Of a DNA stretch of 64,000 nucleotides, positions 9,627 to 17,048 are shown in pieces. The stretch covers positions 62,001 through 126,000 of the forward strand of contig JAHPZJ010000028.1 of the NCBI GenBank assembly GCA_019058245.1, in the 5' to 3' direction. Position numbers and translations under genes: made by a program. The stretch's first letter is position 1, and every line of letters starts with the position of its first letter. This stretch comes from Promethearchaeota archaeon. GTDB taxonomy: Archaea > Asgardarchaeota > Lokiarchaeia > Sigyniarchaeales > SOKP01. The notes under the pieces were generated by a model that saw nothing but the letters and a program-made list of their open reading frames with translations, searched no databases and was not told where the DNA came from.

Positions 9627-9834
9627 TTTTTTGATTAGATTTAATTACTTTAGAAAAAAATTTTTTTTACAAAATAAATTACTATAAATCCTTTATTGAT
9701 TAGTTTATTTAATATCTACTAAAATTATTATTAATGTTTGATATTTTATTGGATTAGTTTATTAATAATATATATAAGTCTACTTTAAATTAAAGAAAGA
9801 ATAATTTAAAAAAGAATTACTATTAGTAGAAAAT

Positions 9835-11046
9835 ATGAATCAAAAAGTCCAAGAAAGGTCTTCTGACTTTTCAAAAATACTTGAATTTGTAATTTTTTTA
9901 TTATTTTTTTTAGGTCCTTTAACTGGTAATATTATCAATGTCTTATTTAATGTCCTTTCTTCTCAATTTCAAGTTACTCCTGATGAAATATTAATTGCAA
10001 TTCCAGCATTTATGTTTCCATTTGCGATTACTCAAATTTTTTCAGGTGCAATATCAGATATTAAAGGTAGAATTCCAGTATTAATTTTAGGGTTAAGTTT
10101 ATTTACAATAGCAATGTTAACAGCTGCCTTATCATTTAATCTAGAAATATATGTTATCGCAAATATAATAGGAGGTATCGGATTTGGTTTTATAAATCCT
10201 GTTCTTATAGCACTCATGACGGATATTAGTACTCCTTCTAACTTACCCAAAAAAATGGGGTATTTAGGAGCTAGCGCTAATCTAGGTGTAGGTATCGGTC
10301 CATTAATTGCCTCTCGGATGATTTTAATTGGCTGGCAGTCCATCTACATTTTATTCATTATTATTACTTTCTGCTCTTTAATATTTTTTCTTATATCTAC
10401 TAGACCTCCTCAAAAAATTCTAGAAGAATCAGGAATTCGAATCTTAATATCTCAATTATCACAGGAATGGCGCCGATTAATTGTGATTCTAATGATGATA
10501 TCTGCATTCTTACTTGCTCATACATACATAGCAATAAATATTTGGACTTCGAAAATTTTAACACAATCTAATGTTTTAGATGAAGAAATAATAGGAAATA
10601 TTCTTGGATTATCAGGTATTGGAGCAGCAATAACAGGATTAATAACAGGTTTTTTGATAAAACAAAAAGGAGTAAAACTGCCTTTAATTATAGGTTCACT
10701 GATACTTTTTTTTTCTATTATGACATTACTAATTATTGGAGATATTAGCAATCCAGTCATATTCATACTTTTGACAATTGCTTGGATATTAGCTGGATTT
10801 TCTGGTGGAATTCTTTATACTTCATTGACTTACTATTGTCAGGTTTTATCTCCAGAAAGACGAGGGGTTTTAGCAGGATTATTAACAGCAAGTTATTTCA
10901 TAGGAATTGCATTAGTCCCAATCACTCTATCACCATTCTCAAATGCTTTTGGTATTACTGGCATATATAGTGTTATTTTACTTATAACGATCATTTTCAT
11001 TATAAGTATATTTCTATTAAACACTTTAGCAAATCATAGAATATAA
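9835..11046 (+). CDS. MFS drug-resistance-type transporter (Bcr/CflA-like)
   Basis: 403 aa with 12 hydrophobic helices. After helix 2 there is FSGAISDIKGRIPVLILG, a good match to MFS motif A (GxLaDrxGrkxxl). Helix 5 carries LGVGIGPLIASRM, which resembles motif C of drug/H+ antiporters. A single-gene unit with its own AT-rich upstream region. Likely proton-driven efflux of a small hydrophobic compound; substrate not known. Confidence 0.85.
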   Translation: MNQKVQERSSDFSKILEFVIFLLFFLGPLTGNIINVLFNVLSSQFQVTPDEILIAIPAFMFPFAITQIFSGAISDIKGRIPVLILGLSLFTIAMLTAALSFNLEIYVIANIIGGIGFGFINPVLIALMTDISTPSNLPKKMGYLGASANLGVGIGPLIASRMILIGWQSIYILFIIITFCSLIFFLISTRPPQKILEESGIRILISQLSQEWRRLIVILMMISAFLLAHTYIAINIWTSKILTQSNVLDEEIIGNILGLSGIGAAITGLITGFLIKQKGVKLPLIIGSLILFFSIMTLLIIGDISNPVIFILLTIAWILAGFSGGILYTSLTYYCQVLSPERRGVLAGLLTASYFIGIALVPITLSPFSNAFGITGIYSVILLITIIFIISIFLLNTLANHRI

Positions 11047-11125
11047 AAAAAATATATTACAAAAAAAAAATAGATTTACTTCAATATATTTCTCTGAAAT
11101 TAGGAAGAAATCAATGTTTAACTTT

Positions 11126-11452
11126 CTAGGATTTAATCATTATTAGTATCATCTTAAACTTTTTTGGAGCATATAACGCATGTGGCTCATTAGCAGGCAT
11201 GATAATAATTTGTCCATTTTTAAGATGAAATTTCTCTTTTGATATAGTTATTTCGGCTTCTCCGTCAAATATAAAAACTAGAGCGTCAAATGGCGCTGTA
11301 TGTTCACTTAAACCTTCCCCTTTATCGAAAGAAAATAAGGTTACTGTACCAACATCTTTATTTATTAAAGCTCTACTCACAACAGAGTTTTCTTGGTAAT
11401 CGAGCATAGATTCTAAATTCATTATTTCTTTCTTGATATGTTTATCACTCAT
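11126..11452 (-). CDS. Small cupin-domain protein
   Basis: 108-aa single cupin barrel. Motif 1 reads GEGLSEHTAPFDALVFIFDGEAE and motif 2 reads GQIIIMPANEPHALYA, with His and Glu ligands in the usual places. Small standalone cupins bind a metal and act as sugar isomerases, dioxygenases or sensor domains; this one gives no hint of which. It starts with the usual MSDKHIKKEI leader. Confidence 0.82.
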   Translation of the reverse strand: MSDKHIKKEIMNLESMLDYQENSVVSRALINKDVGTVTLFSFDKGEGLSEHTAPFDALVFIFDGEAEITISKEKFHLKNGQIIIMPANEPHALYAPKKFKMILIMIKS

Positions 11453-11602
11453 GATCTTAATAGTTTTAAAATTATTGTTATAAAAATTAAAAAGAAAAAT
11501 ATAATTTAAAAATAAGAGCGAACATGTTTAATTAGATTATACTTAATTATCTCAGAATTCACATAGGAAATATAGAAATAATTAAAAATTAAAATATTAT
11601 GG

Positions 11603-12142
11603 TTACATTTCAACTGGAACTCGCCATTCTATTCCGCAATCGCCGCAATGATACTTTTTTCCATATATACGAGGATAATCGCAAATTATATGAGATTTAT
11701 CAATTATTTCTCGGATAAGTGTCTTATTTCTATTTCCACATTTAGGACATTCTCTTCTTGAGTCTCCTTGGAGTACGTCTCCTTTGTGCATTTCAAGAGG
11801 GGCTACATTTTCAGAGAAAATTGATTCTGGAACATATCTTTCAATTTTTTGCTTAATTGGTTCGATTTCCTCTTTTAAAATAGGTTCTTCAATCAATCTT
11901 TCTGACTCAATTGTTTCCGCTTCTATTTTAGGGGGTGATATTTCTGTTATGGATGAAGGAGTTCCAATGACAGGTTTTGGAGTTTCTATAATTACTTCTT
12001 TTTGTTCTGCATAACCCTTATCTCTATCTTCTAATTCTGCAATTTTTTTTTTAAGTTCTTCATTCTCCTTAATCAATTCCTTGATTAGGTCTTCATATTC
12101 TTGTGGAGTGAAATCTTTATTATCTTCCATATCTTTACTCAT
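11603..12142 (-). CDS. Coiled-coil protein with C-terminal zinc ribbon
   Basis: About 179 aa starting at the internal ATG (MSKDMED); the track's 12-residue longer start looks less natural. The N-terminus is a strong coiled coil (KENEELKKKIAELEDRDK), then a Pro/Glu-rich linker, then a zinc ribbon CPKCGNRN ... YHCGDCGIEW with four cysteines in two CxxC pairs about 30 residues apart, resembling TFIIS/RPB9-type ribbons. Known families suggest an RNA or polymerase-associated role, but that is inference. Divergent from the gelsolin-domain gene next door. Confidence 0.65.
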   Translation of the reverse strand: MSKDMEDNKDFTPQEYEDLIKELIKENEELKKKIAELEDRDKGYAEQKEVIIETPKPVIGTPSSITEISPPKIEAETIESERLIEEPILKEEIEPIKQKIERYVPESIFSENVAPLEMHKGDVLQGDSRRECPKCGNRNKTLIREIIDKSHIICDYPRIYGKKYHCGDCGIEWRVPVEM

Positions 12143-12310
12143 TTTTTGATTGTATATGATATTTACATAAGTAAACATTTCATATGAACATAATAAGAGG
12201 TCATATTAAAAAACTTAAGGAAATCTAAAATTTTTACGAAAGAAAAAAGATTTTTAAATTTTTAATTTATTTATTTTTATATTGTTAGAATACACTTGAG
12301 AGTGAATATA

Positions 12311-13177
12311 ATGCAACTATTCAATATTAACAATAAGGGAGAAATGATAGGGATAGATAGATTAGATTTTGATGCTAATGATGTATATCTTGTGGATGAT
12401 ATAGAAAAAAATACAATTTACATTTGGGTCGGAATGGAAGTAGAACAAAATAAAAAAGATATCACAGCAGATATCGCAAGAAAAATTGATAAAGAAAGAG
12501 GGGGATCAGCAAAAATCCTTATTATGAAACAAAAAAGAGAATATGGTTCCTTTTTAGCAATGATGAATGATTTAATAAAGGGGAATATACCTGGAAAAAC
12601 AATTGAAAGAAGACCTGAATTCGTATTTAAGGCACCTCCTAAAACTATTAAACCTAATAGGGCTGAGCAAACATCAGAAGAGAAAACGATTAATCTTGAA
12701 GAGAGAATAACAAAATGGCTACTACAAATTAAAGAACATAGAGTATTTGAACCAGACAAAAAAGAAAGTCTTGATGCTGTAAAATTCATCAAGTTTGAGG
12801 AGTCCCATGAAGAAATACAAACTGAGAGCAAAACAGAGGCAGAACAATTGTTAGAGCAAACGGAAAAACATAAAGAAATTGAACCCGAATTTGTTGAGGT
12901 AGAACTGGAAGAACCTGATTTAAAAACAGAAATAAAAGAAGCTGCATATTTTCTTTCCTTAGACAGATACTCCTATAACGATTTATGTTGGATGTTGGCT
13001 GAAAAAATTCAAAAAATGAATATTGTAATGCCTTCTATTGAAGATATAAAACGAAAGGCAGAAGAAGTCTTTAGTTCAAGTTGTACTTATGACGAACTAT
13101 GTTGGTTAAATGCTGAAATGGATATATTGATTAAGAAAAGCTTTATTGAAAAAGAGAAGAAGATGTTTAGATATTAA
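12311..13177 (+). CDS. Gelsolin-like domain protein with C-terminal YDxLCW repeat module
   Basis: I start at the ATG at 12311 (MQLFNINNKG), which follows GAGTGA; the track's TTG is five codons earlier. Residues about 25-75 (DVYLVDDIEKNTIYIWVG, then a helix ARKIDKERG) match a gelsolin/villin repeat, an actin-binding fold that Asgard archaea share with eukaryotes. A charged linker follows. The last 65 residues hold YSYNDLCWMLAEKIQ and CTYDELCWLNAE, two copies of a short helical repeat that also makes up the whole protein at 38909. The fusion suggests a cytoskeletal adaptor, which is inference. Confidence 0.72.
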   Translation: MQLFNINNKGEMIGIDRLDFDANDVYLVDDIEKNTIYIWVGMEVEQNKKDITADIARKIDKERGGSAKILIMKQKREYGSFLAMMNDLIKGNIPGKTIERRPEFVFKAPPKTIKPNRAEQTSEEKTINLEERITKWLLQIKEHRVFEPDKKESLDAVKFIKFEESHEEIQTESKTEAEQLLEQTEKHKEIEPEFVEVELEEPDLKTEIKEAAYFLSLDRYSYNDLCWMLAEKIQKMNIVMPSIEDIKRKAEEVFSSSCTYDELCWLNAEMDILIKKSFIEKEKKMFRY

Positions 13178-13200
13178 AAATTAAGATTTTATAGTTATTA

Positions 13201-13506
13201 TTATCCACAACAACTATTGTTTTGAGGATTTTTAGCAACAGAGCGAGCATTCCATAAGCAACCACAACCTTTTTGTTCTTGTAAAAAAATTGCCATTGTA
13301 GGACAATTTCTTTTACAAGCAGAGCACTCCGTGCAAAGTTCTGGATTATTAATTTCAAATTTCCCATCTTTATTTGGAGTTGGGAGTCCAAAAGGACAGA
13401 TTTCTCCACATATACCACAACCTGTACATAAATCAGGGTTGATTGAGATCTTTGGGATATTTAATGAAATTTTAACTGATTTTGATTTTAATGTTAATTT
13501 GATCAC
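13201..13506 (-). CDS. HgcB-like 2[4Fe-4S] ferredoxin with terminal Cys pair
   Basis: 101 aa. Two complete cluster motifs, CTGCGICGEICP and CTECSACKRNCP, define a bacterial-type 2[4Fe-4S] ferredoxin. After them comes GCGCLWNARSV and a C-terminus ending NNSCCG. A ferredoxin with an extra C-terminal vicinal cysteine pair, directly downstream of an HgcA-type protein, is the arrangement of HgcB, which supplies electrons to reduce the HgcA corrinoid and is thought to bind Hg(II) through its terminal cysteines. About 50 nt separate it from the HgcA-like gene, same strand, so it is probably the last gene of that operon. Activity on mercury is not shown. Confidence 0.75.
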   Translation of the reverse strand: MIKLTLKSKSVKISLNIPKISINPDLCTGCGICGEICPFGLPTPNKDGKFEINNPELCTECSACKRNCPTMAIFLQEQKGCGCLWNARSVAKNPQNNSCCG

Positions 13507-13558
13507 CTTTTTTTTTCCTATTAATAATATTTGTTTATATTATTTATCTTAATTTGTT

Positions 13559-15247
13559 TTAAAATATTAGAGGGAAAATGATACTAATAGCTAGAGATAT
13601 TAAACTAATTATAAATAAAACCATATTGATTTTACTGAAAATTGGATATTCTTCTTGGATCTCCCGAGGGCTAGTTGCCATAGTATATCCACTGTACGAC
13701 ATTGTAGAGAAGAATGCTAACCAAAAGTAAAAGCAAGATTGCCATAATATTAAGAAGAATGAATTATGAATAAGCCAAGATATACTACTTAATAGAAAAA
13801 CATTTATAATACCATAAATCAAACCTTTAATAATAAATCTTCGAGTGAAATTGGTAATAGGGTATAAAAACATAATTGATGCATTAGTAATAATAACCCA
13901 AAGCCAAATTTCAGCAACAATCCACATTAACCTTATTTCTACAATATTTAATATGCTTAATCCTAATATAATTAAAATTAATGCAACACTTGGCCATAAG
14001 AAAATCTTTCGAAATAAAAATGTAGTATGCGTAATAGCTGCACGCAAACGATGAGAAGCTGTAAATCTTGCTAATCTCATTTTCTCTGGCTTTCGAGCAG
14101 GGCGTTCATTTAGAAATTTAGGAATATGTTTCGCCCATACAGGTCCAAATAAGATATTATATGGGAAATTTGACGCTTCACTTTTTATTAAGGGAGATGC
14201 AATTCCTCCAGCAGAAAGTTGAGGAAGTATTAATGTTTTCTTATTAGAAATATTAGTAATATCAGTTGCTTCTACTGCTTCAATCAATTGTTTATTTCCA
14301 AAATTATTTCCTCGAGCTGCACACCAAACATTTATCCCATTAGAATCAACACATAAAACCCAAGCGTTTATCCCTTTAAGAGCACGCATTAATTTAATAT
14401 ACGTATAACTATAATTAGCAGTTACTAAAATAGGTGAATCTCTGTCAGGAATCCCCGATTTATAAATACCTGGCTCTATTGGTACATGATCTACCTGTCC
14501 TGTAAAAATACAACGATAAATGTTCATTTGCGCCCGAAATCCTTTAAACTTTTTAAACTTAGGATGATAATAACCAGGTTCTTTTAAATTATTATTCTGA
14601 ATCTTTTTTAATTCAATAACTCGAATAGAACCATGATTCCATCTTTTTTCTGCCACTAATTTAAAACCAATAGGCTCTAAATAATTGAAAAACCATTTGA
14701 CTAAAAATGTATTAGGCAATCGGAGCCTACCTAATTTTTTTTTGTACTTCCAACGTTTAATGTTAAAAAAAATTCTCCAAAGCCCAGAGGGGACAAATTC
14801 AGCGGCAAGTATCATCCGACCATTCGGTTTTAAAGCCTTCCAAGCATTTCTTAGAAAAGTTTGTTGTTCAAATGGTCTAAGTTCTGAAAGCATAAATGTA
14901 CTTACAATCAAATCTTTAGAATTATCTTCAGCAGGTAAATCAGTAATTGATCCTATTTGGTATAAAAGTTTCGTTTTGGATTCAGAAGGAAAATTTTTCA
15001 TAGCCGTGTTAATCATTTGTAAGTTTTTATCAATAGCTAGAACTTCACTCCCCTTTAACGCCATTTTTTTAGCAAGAGCTCCTGTACCGCATCCTACTTC
15101 TAGGATAATTTGTGGTGCTTTAATTCGTTCTATTATCCAATTCTGAACTTCGATATTCGTACCTTTTGTAAGTTCAGTGAATTTTGATTCATAAGTCTCA
15201 GGCTCTAATTCCAATTTCCGCATGTAGACTACAGCTATTTTATTCAC
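13559..15247 (-). CDS. SAM-dependent methyltransferase fused to HgcA-like corrinoid membrane protein
   Basis: About 560 aa, three parts. Residues about 30-215 form a class I SAM methyltransferase (motif I ILEVGCGTGALAKK, then VLAIDKN). Residues about 245-390 match the HgcA corrinoid domain: VTANYSYTYIKLMRAL, then DSNGINVWCAARG with Cys309, the cap-helix cysteine that in HgcA ligates cobalt, then LILPQLSAGG and FGPVWAKHIPKFL. Residues about 410-560 hold five hydrophobic helices, as in HgcA. The usual HgcA motif is NVWCAAGKG; here the residues after NVWCAA are RGNN. The N-terminal fusion is not part of standard HgcA. Start: GTG overlaps the ribosome-binding site; an in-frame AUA three codons on has better spacing. 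Followed by the HgcB-like ferredoxin. Confidence 0.8.
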   Translation of the reverse strand: MNKIAVVYMRKLELEPETYESKFTELTKGTNIEVQNWIIERIKAPQIILEVGCGTGALAKKMALKGSEVLAIDKNLQMINTAMKNFPSESKTKLLYQIGSITDLPAEDNSKDLIVSTFMLSELRPFEQQTFLRNAWKALKPNGRMILAAEFVPSGLWRIFFNIKRWKYKKKLGRLRLPNTFLVKWFFNYLEPIGFKLVAEKRWNHGSIRVIELKKIQNNNLKEPGYYHPKFKKFKGFRAQMNIYRCIFTGQVDHVPIEPGIYKSGIPDRDSPILVTANYSYTYIKLMRALKGINAWVLCVDSNGINVWCAARGNNFGNKQLIEAVEATDITNISNKKTLILPQLSAGGIASPLIKSEASNFPYNILFGPVWAKHIPKFLNERPARKPEKMRLARFTASHRLRAAITHTTFLFRKIFLWPSVALILIILGLSILNIVEIRLMWIVAEIWLWVIITNASIMFLYPITNFTRRFIIKGLIYGIINVFLLSSISWLIHNSFFLILWQSCFYFWLAFFSTMSYSGYTMATSPREIQEEYPIFSKINMVLFIISLISLAISIIFPLIF

Positions 15248-15397
15248 ACCTATTTATCGTATTTTAGAAAATTCTTTTTAATTTTTATTCATAAAAAGTC
15301 ATATTAAATTTAATTTTTCAGTCGAATAAATCAAAAAAAAAATAAAAAACTTGAGATTAAATTTTTTAAATTTTGCTTTTGATAGAATTATATTAAT

Positions 15398-15481
15398 TTA
15401 ACAACACCCTTCTTTTGATTGGGATTCCTCTTCATCATTTTTAGGTTCTTCAGAACAACATTCTTTATCTTTATCTTCCAT
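15398..15481 (-). CDS. 27-residue acidic micropeptide with two vicinal Cys pairs
   Basis: Too short for the ORF track. From ATG it encodes 27 residues, mostly Glu/Asp/Lys/Ser, with KECCSEE near the N-terminus and EGCC as the last four residues. GAGGT lies 11 nt before the ATG. It sits between the palindromic promoter and the methyltransferase-HgcA gene, same strand, so it would be the first gene of that operon. Vicinal cysteines are typical of soft-metal (Hg, As, Cu, Zn) ligands, so a metallochaperone or sensor-like role is my inference. The alternative is a leader peptide without a function of its own. Confidence 0.6.
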   Translation of the reverse strand: MEDKDKECCSEEPKNDEEESQSKEGCC

Positions 15482-15523
15482 AAGTAATTAAGACCTCGTT
15501 TATATTTAATTGTTAGATAATTG

Positions 15524-15543
15524 ATAGTTAGGAGCCTAACTAT
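15524..15543. promoter_or_regulatory. Perfect palindrome, probable MarR operator
   Basis: ATAGTTAGGAGCCTAACTAT has two perfect 9-nt inverted arms around a 2-nt centre. It overlaps the downstream edge of the TATA box and covers the region before the predicted transcription start, where a bound repressor would block initiation. MarR proteins bind palindromes of this size. The adjacent upstream gene is a MarR family protein. Confidence 0.65.
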
Positions 15544-15558
15544 ATAAATGTTTCGTTT
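15541..15558 (-). promoter_or_regulatory. Archaeal BRE/TATA promoter of the micropeptide-hgcA-hgcB-like operon
   Basis: On the minus strand the sequence reads CGAAACATTTATATA: a purine-rich BRE-like element directly followed by a TATA box, TTTATATA. Transcription would begin about 25 nt downstream, near 15515-15520, leaving a leader of about 35-40 nt with GAGGT before the micropeptide ATG. Confidence 0.6.
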
Positions 15559-15564
15559 CATATA

Positions 15565-15578
15565 ATTAGGAACTTAAC
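15565..15578. promoter_or_regulatory. Imperfect second copy of the operator
   Basis: ATTAGGAACTTAAC matches the core GTTAGGAGCCTAAC of the main palindrome at 11 of 14 positions. It lies about 22 nt upstream of the first copy, on the other side of the BRE/TATA. Two sites flanking a promoter suggest cooperative binding of two dimers. Confidence 0.4.
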
Positions 15579-15622
15579 AAAATAATTTAATTTAAAATTT
15601 TAAAGGAGCGTAAGTTAAAGCG

Positions 15623-16087
15623 TTAACATTTTAGTGAGTTTAATAATTTCTGAAGTAATTCTCCTAACTTTTTCACCTCTTCTTCATTGATTTCTGGACA
15701 ACACCCATTAACGATTGATTCTAAGGGAGGAGTTTCATTTTTTAAGTTTTTGCCCTTTTCTGTAAGTTTAACAAGGAGACTTCTTCTATCCGAAGGATGT
15801 AATTTGCGAGTAACTATCTTCTTTTTTTCCATTGTATCTACTACTCCTGTAATTGTAGATCTTGAACATCCACATTTTTCTGCTAATTCTTTAAATTGTT
15901 GACCATCGGATTCCCATAGCTGACTTAATATAAAATGCTGTGCTGGAGTTAGTTCTAATTCTTGAATATTATTACGCTTTAATTTTTCGTATTTCTTATT
16001 TATGGTATTAATTAAAGAAAATACATTGACAATATGTTTAGGTTTACATGAATTTTCACATAATTCATGGTTTTTTTTTTCACTCAT
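15623..16087 (-). CDS. Cys-rich MarR-family regulator
   Basis: 154 aa. The winged-helix DNA-binding core is plain: FKELAEKCGCSRSTITGVVDTMEKKKIV, then the wing RKLHPSDRRSLLVKLTEKG. It has an unusual set of cysteines for a MarR protein: CENSCKPK at the N-terminus, CGC inside the recognition region, NGCCPE before the C-terminal helix and a final LKC. That suggests a thiol- or metal-responsive switch (inference). It lies upstream of, and on the same strand as, the palindromic promoter and the HgcA/HgcB-like operon, and is the natural candidate for its repressor. Confidence 0.85.
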   Translation of the reverse strand: MSEKKNHELCENSCKPKHIVNVFSLINTINKKYEKLKRNNIQELELTPAQHFILSQLWESDGQQFKELAEKCGCSRSTITGVVDTMEKKKIVTRKLHPSDRRSLLVKLTEKGKNLKNETPPLESIVNGCCPEINEEEVKKLGELLQKLLNSLKC

Positions 16088-16307
16088 GTCTATATTAAAT
16101 TATTAGGATCATTATAATTTATGTCCTTATAATATTTATAATCCTCAGTCTTTATTAATTTTTCAATTTTCAAAACAAAAAATTAGTTCCAAATAAGCCT
16201 AAGAGTATAAAAACCTTTGGTAAATAATTATTTTGAGTAGATAACTTTAAATATTCATTTTTACTGTCAATACATAAAAAATTTTTAGAAATTAAAGGTG
16301 AAAATAT

Positions 16308-16889
16308 ATGGAAAATAGTAATGATATAAGCGAAGAACAATTTTGGAAAGAAGCTATAAAGAAACATACTAATGCTTTTATAGTGATGATTGTAGCAGCT
16401 GTTTGTTTAATTATAGGAGCTGTTTTGACATTGTTTTGGATTATAGAGGTAAATCCTTTCGTTGACCCACAAACTGGCTTAATTGGTAATTGGACACTGA
16501 ATTATATCGTTGGATTCTTTATACAATTAATATTAGCGGAATTATTATTTGTGGGCGCTCCGGCAGCATTATTTTTTGGCTTAGGAGGATATTTATGGTG
16601 GAGTAAGTTACCCGCAGAAGATAAAGAATGGTTTAGAGCAAGAGACAAAAAAGAAAAGCACAGAAAGCAAAATTGGGGTGGTGGTGGTGGTTTTGGTTTC
16701 TTTATGTTTATTGCTTATTGTATTTATATTGCTGTTGATGGAAATTACAATACACCAATTGGGACTAAGCCATGGGGATATTGGGTTTATTCATGGTTTT
16801 TAACCTTGATGTGGATATTAATTGTGCTCGGAATTCCTGCGTTGATTATACTTATAATTGTATACTTTACTTATTGGAGAAAAAAATAA
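16308..16889 (+). CDS. Hypothetical four-helix membrane protein
   Basis: 193 aa. N-terminal soluble segment (SNDISEEQFWKEAIKKH), then four hydrophobic helices: around residues 22-47, 65-95, 125-145 and 160-190. Between helices 2 and 3 is a basic cytoplasmic loop ending in a run of five glycines (NWGGGGGFGFF). A good ribosome-binding site (AAGGTGA) precedes the ATG. No family recognised. Confidence 0.55.
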   Translation: MENSNDISEEQFWKEAIKKHTNAFIVMIVAAVCLIIGAVLTLFWIIEVNPFVDPQTGLIGNWTLNYIVGFFIQLILAELLFVGAPAALFFGLGGYLWWSKLPAEDKEWFRARDKKEKHRKQNWGGGGGFGFFMFIAYCIYIAVDGNYNTPIGTKPWGYWVYSWFLTLMWILIVLGIPALIILIIVYFTYWRKK

Positions 16890-17048
16890 ATATTAATTTT
16901 AACTTTTTTTTTTATTTTTCACTAATTTTAAGAAATTTTAACCAAATGCCTTCAAAAACTTAATATATCCGCAATTTAACCTAAGTCCAAATATATTTTC
17001 TATTATTTTAATAAATCTTATTTCTTTTCAATCAATTATTCCTACTTT

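Noticed and set aside
12418-12831. 137-aa minus-strand ORF
   Set aside because: Shadow of the gelsolin-domain gene; Ser/Leu/Phe-rich composition typical of an antisense frame.
14685-15146. 153-aa plus-strand ORF
   Set aside because: Antisense of the methyltransferase domain of the HgcA-like fusion.
16100-16150. A further MarR operator upstream of the MarR gene itself
   Set aside because: Only a weak TTAGGATC-like half site is visible without a matching second arm, so autoregulation is not supported.
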